Below, in pieces: positions 63,187-64,000 of a stretch of DNA of 64,000 bases (positions within the stretch are counted from its first letter, which is position 1; the number at the start of each line of letters is the position of its first letter). The position numbers were made by a program, and so were the translations under genes. Location: positions 1,054,001-1,118,000 of the forward strand of contig OZ220746.1 in NCBI GenBank assembly GCA_965117025.1. Direction: 5' to 3'. This DNA is from VXPQ01 sp965117025. Its GTDB lineage: Bacteria > Bacteroidota > Rhodothermia > Rhodothermales > VXPQ01. The notes beneath the pieces were generated by a model. The model did no database searches and was not told where the DNA came from. It saw nothing but the letters and a program-made list of their open reading frames with translations.

Positions 63187-64000
63187 CTACCAGACGGAAG
63201 CAAGCGTCCACATATCAAGCGACACGAGGCGGGCCTCGCCTCCTTCCGCGTAGATACTCACTCCCTCGCTGTCCGGCGACGGAAACACCTGGCTCGTGAA
63301 CACAATGGCGCCGTCGTCGGCAAAGACCTCCACCGACGACCAGTCCACGAACACGTGCAGTTTTACGCGTCCCTCCGGCGCTTCCATAGATGCTTCGAAG
63401 AGGTCTGCAAACGTCGGGTGAAATTCCTTTGCGCCGGACCGGTACCGGTCCACGAACATCTCCTTGCGAAGGACGTCATAGCCGATCACCGTCTCTTCTC
63501 CTTCACCCTGACGCACTTTCAGGCCGACTTCCGCGGCGTCGCCGATCTCCAGTTCGATCACCAGTTCAATGGCCTTGCCGGCGATCCCTTCGCCGGTCAG
63601 GTCGTGCTCTCCTTCCGCAATGGCGCGTGCGTCGAGGCGACGGTGCGTTTCGCGCAGCGTCTTCAGTTCCTCGACGGGCTGCTGCACCAGCCACAGATCG
63701 CCGAGCGCGTCGGCGCGCAGCGACAGCGCGCGCGGCAAACTCTGCCCGCTGCGCCAGGGGTCCGTGGGAATCTCTCCGGCATACAGCCAGTTGTTCAGCC
63801 AGCCCACCCACAGGCGGCGGCCGTCTTCTTCCGGCACGTCGGACCAGGAAATGGCGGCGTAAAAATCCTTCGCATAATCCACCCAGCGGGTATCCGTGTG
63901 CTCGGCGACAAAGGTGGTCCCGTCGAAATGTCCTACAAAATACTGCCCCCCCGAGCCGCCCGCGACGGTACCCCCTCCATTATCCACGTCCAACACCCAG
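63187..64000 (-). CDS. GH32 fructan beta-fructosidase, C-terminal part (runs off window)
   Basis: About 270 residues are visible; the frame continues past the right edge with no start. The segment covers the end of the GH32 five-bladed propeller (WVDYAKDFYAAISW, then RRLWVGWLNNWLYAGEIPTD and WRSGQSLPRALSLR) and the C-terminal beta-sandwich (VDWSSVEVFADDGAIVFTSQ). The catalytic nucleophile and signal peptide lie outside. The enzyme hydrolyses sucrose, levan or inulin to fructose. It lies 100 bp upstream of the sugar porter on the same strand, giving a fructan-use unit. Confidence 0.93.
   Translation of the reverse strand, partial: WVLDVDNGGGTVAGGSGGQYFVGHFDGTTFVAEHTDTRWVDYAKDFYAAISWSDVPEEDGRRLWVGWLNNWLYAGEIPTDPWRSGQSLPRALSLRADALGDLWLVQQPVEELKTLRETHRRLDARAIAEGEHDLTGEGIAGKAIELVIELEIGDAAEVGLKVRQGEGEETVIGYDVLRKEMFVDRYRSGAKEFHPTFADLFEASMEAPEGRVKLHVFVDWSSVEVFADDGAIVFTSQVFPSPDSEGVSIYAEGGEARLVSLDMWTLASVW

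Overview
The window looks like a GC-rich chromosome segment from a member of the Bacteroidota/Rhodothermota, most likely Rhodothermota (Rhodothermales). This is inferred from several markers seen together. Two secreted proteins end in a YPNPFNP-type type IX secretion (T9SS) sorting domain. There is a bacillithiol enzyme (BshC), a PUR-family/DUF3276 protein, a DUF4249 lipoprotein beside a TonB-dependent receptor (TBDT), an HmuY-like lipoprotein, and many lipoproteins. Most genes have no obvious Shine-Dalgarno site. I found no prophage, no insertion sequence with a transposase and no CRISPR array.

Layout. 1-5090: the start of a secreted NTF2-like protein, then a 1415-residue T9SS-type surface protein whose start codon lies 5 nt after a (GT)25 microsatellite and which also carries a (GAA)14 run; an orphan second sorting-domain tail follows it. 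5150-10281: a minus-strand housekeeping group (hisD, hisC, a bifunctional-nuclease/UVR protein, bshC) plus a PUR-family protein. 10481-16179: a complete cell-surface signalling set (ECF sigma factor, FecR-type anti-sigma, STN-containing TBDT, DUF4249 lipoprotein). 16496-17692: an AT-rich Phd/VapC-like toxin-antitoxin locus with a perfect operator-like palindrome, then a membrane-anchored hendecad-repeat protein. 17701-22394: a five-gene catabolic operon (PPi-type phosphofructokinase, hexulose-phosphate-synthase-like HUMPS enzyme, Zn-dehydrogenase, SDR, sugar isomerase/epimerase) that fits no pathway I can name. 22609-29938: an RNA methyltransferase, amidohydrolase, PQQ dehydrogenase with an inserted cytochrome c domain, a small His/Cys secreted protein and a DUF5916 protein.

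29970-34643: a three-gene operon around a heme-containing lipoprotein, plus a small lipoprotein. 34984-38689: a cupredoxin lipoprotein, an HmuY-like lipoprotein and its TBDT, with a 19-bp DtxR-like palindrome upstream of the receptor. 38857-45495: an alditol-oxidase-like flavoprotein, SDR, two-domain solute-binding lipoprotein, M28 peptidase and TolB-like lipoprotein. 45622-46094: tRNA-Leu(CAG) and tRNA-Asn(GTT). 46263-51447: an isolated small membrane protein with a perfect Shine-Dalgarno site, a CPA2 antiporter coupled to a beta carbonic anhydrase, a GyrI-like protein and a GT1 glycosyltransferase. 51744-58316: a polysaccharide-processing neighbourhood (SGNH lipoprotein, GH16, two divergent sulfatases, an outer-membrane barrel). 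58468-64000: two tandem SRPBCC proteins, an RbsB-like binding protein, an orphan TonB-plug lipoprotein, a sugar-porter MFS transporter and the C-terminal part of a GH32 fructosidase.

Across the window runs a family of intergenic palindromes whose arms read (TATA)GGATACTCTGAT; several share the core TCCGCAAAGCTCAGAGG. They occur at 10481, 19410, 22423, 40258 and 51457, with half copies at 22588 and 40364 and a degenerate one at 15556. The 196-bp member at 51457-51652 holds further nested hairpins. I consider this family and the 17701-22394 operon the strongest candidates for something not yet described. All functions are read from sequence patterns; no database search was run.
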